From Trogon surrucura (Eukaryota > Chordata > Aves > Trogoniformes > Trogonidae): a stretch of 64,000 nucleotides of DNA. Shown here in pieces: positions 63,504 through 64,000 of the stretch (position 1 is its first letter; the number at the start of each line of letters is the position of its first letter). The position numbers and the translations under genes were made by a program. The notes beneath the pieces are model-generated. The model was given only the letters and a program-made list of their open reading frames with translations. It was not told where the DNA came from and ran no database searches. The DNA lies in assembly GCA_020746105.1 (NCBI GenBank), contig CM036622.1:11518487-11582486 (forward strand), given 5' to 3'.

Positions 63504-63857
63504 CTCGCAGCCGGCACAGAACACCTGCCCCGGCCCAAGAGCCAACGTGCGGGGCCGGGCCGGGCCAGGGCCGGCGCAGGGGCGAGACGCGGTGCCAGAC
63601 GCCGGGGCGGGCGGCTCGGTGCCGGCAGACCCGTCCCGCCTCAAGGCCCCGCCGGGCGCGGGCAGGCCGGTCCCGCCGGAGGCGGCGGCAGAGGGGGGGA
63701 GAAGAAAAGTTGGCGCCCGCGGCCGGCCGGCAGCCGCGCCGCCCCCTCCTCCCCTGGGCGCCGCCCGCGCTGCCGAGGGGCGGCCCCGGCGGCCCCTGCG
63801 CACGCTCCCGCCCGCCGCCCATGAGGCGCCCTCGCCGGGAAGGCACTGACGAGTCAT
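63504..63857 (-). other. Candidate first exon in the right-edge CpG island
   Basis: The minus strand reads from an ATG at 63857 through 118 open codons to a donor (GCTGCGAG followed by GTAACG), leaving phase 0. The predicted peptide is rich in alanine, glycine, proline and arginine, as expected of translated CpG-island DNA, so it may well be untranslated. The phase would fit the candidate exon at 45233-45299, but nothing shows that they are spliced together. The same block also has a plausible plus-strand donor at its far right (CCTACAG followed by GTGATG near 63970), so transcription could run either way or both. Confidence 0.25.
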
Positions 63858-64000
63858 CGCCCCGCCGCCCGCAGGCCCGGCGGCGTCCCCGCCCCCGCGC
63901 CCCTGGCGGGACGGGCGGCCGAGGGGAGGGGGCGGCGGCCCACCGGGCGGCGGCGGCGGCGAGCCTACAGGTGATGATCCAGCGCGGCGCTGCCCGGCCC
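63505..64000. promoter_or_regulatory. CpG island cut by the right window edge
   Basis: From about 63505 to the end the sequence is very GC-rich and packed with CpG, including several GGCGG/CCGCC boxes of the Sp1 type. It ends in a (GGC)n run just before 63961. TGCGCACGC near 63794 resembles half of an NRF1 site. This is the typical architecture of a housekeeping-type promoter and first exon. It is the natural candidate promoter for a minus-strand gene running into the window, and possibly for another running out to the right. Confidence 0.6.

Noticed and set aside
63351-63857. 168-codon minus-strand frame taken as a complete protein
   Set aside because: GC-rich islands lack stop codons by composition. 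The frame crosses a good splice donor, so I report only the part up to 63504 as a possible first exon.

Overview
The window looks like a stretch of a bird genome. The decisive evidence is eleven copies of CR1, the dominant LINE of birds. They are 5'-truncated and lie on both strands, and several keep the characteristic 3' octamer tails (ATTCTATG / ATCACAGA type). By my own boundaries they cover about 6.7 kb, roughly a tenth of the window. The rest is AT-rich, eukaryotic-style non-coding DNA with mononucleotide runs and short microsatellites. I see no operons, CRISPR arrays, tRNA or rRNA genes, and no virus that I can recognise.

No gene can be named with confidence. The best protein-coding signal is on the minus strand. 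Three short open segments at 45.2 kb, 14.1 kb and 0.5 kb each have a good splice acceptor and a donor, and their codon phases match in order (0 to 1, 1 to 1, 1 to 1). I read them as candidate internal exons of one large minus-strand gene with long introns, which would make most of the window intronic. I do not recognise the protein. Two CpG-rich blocks could supply promoters: one at the right edge (63.5-64.0 kb, cut by the window end) and one inside the proposed 31-kb intron (30.6-31.1 kb). A smaller CpG-rich patch at 17.3-17.5 kb carries a good match to the CTCF core motif.

Layout: 0-6.3 kb holds the 0.5-kb candidate exon and plain AT-rich DNA. 6.3-8.9 kb has two CR1 copies. 8.9-18.4 kb holds the 14.1-kb candidate exon and the 17.3-kb CpG patch. 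18.4-27.9 kb has four CR1 copies, including an inverted pair at 24 and 27 kb. 30.6-31.1 kb is a CpG island. 32.1-33.7 kb is the most intact CR1, with an unbroken 514-codon reverse-transcriptase frame. 34.4-48.3 kb has three more CR1 copies and the 45.2-kb candidate exon. 48.4-63.5 kb is mostly featureless apart from one CR1 at 56 kb and a possible membrane-segment exon at 48.4 kb.

The most striking structure is the inverted CR1 pair. The copies at 24 and 27 kb share a 319-bp tract with no mismatch, while the parts of the same elements on either side differ by roughly a tenth or more and carry indels. That points to recent gene conversion between inverted repeats, or to an assembly error. I found no previously undescribed molecular system here.
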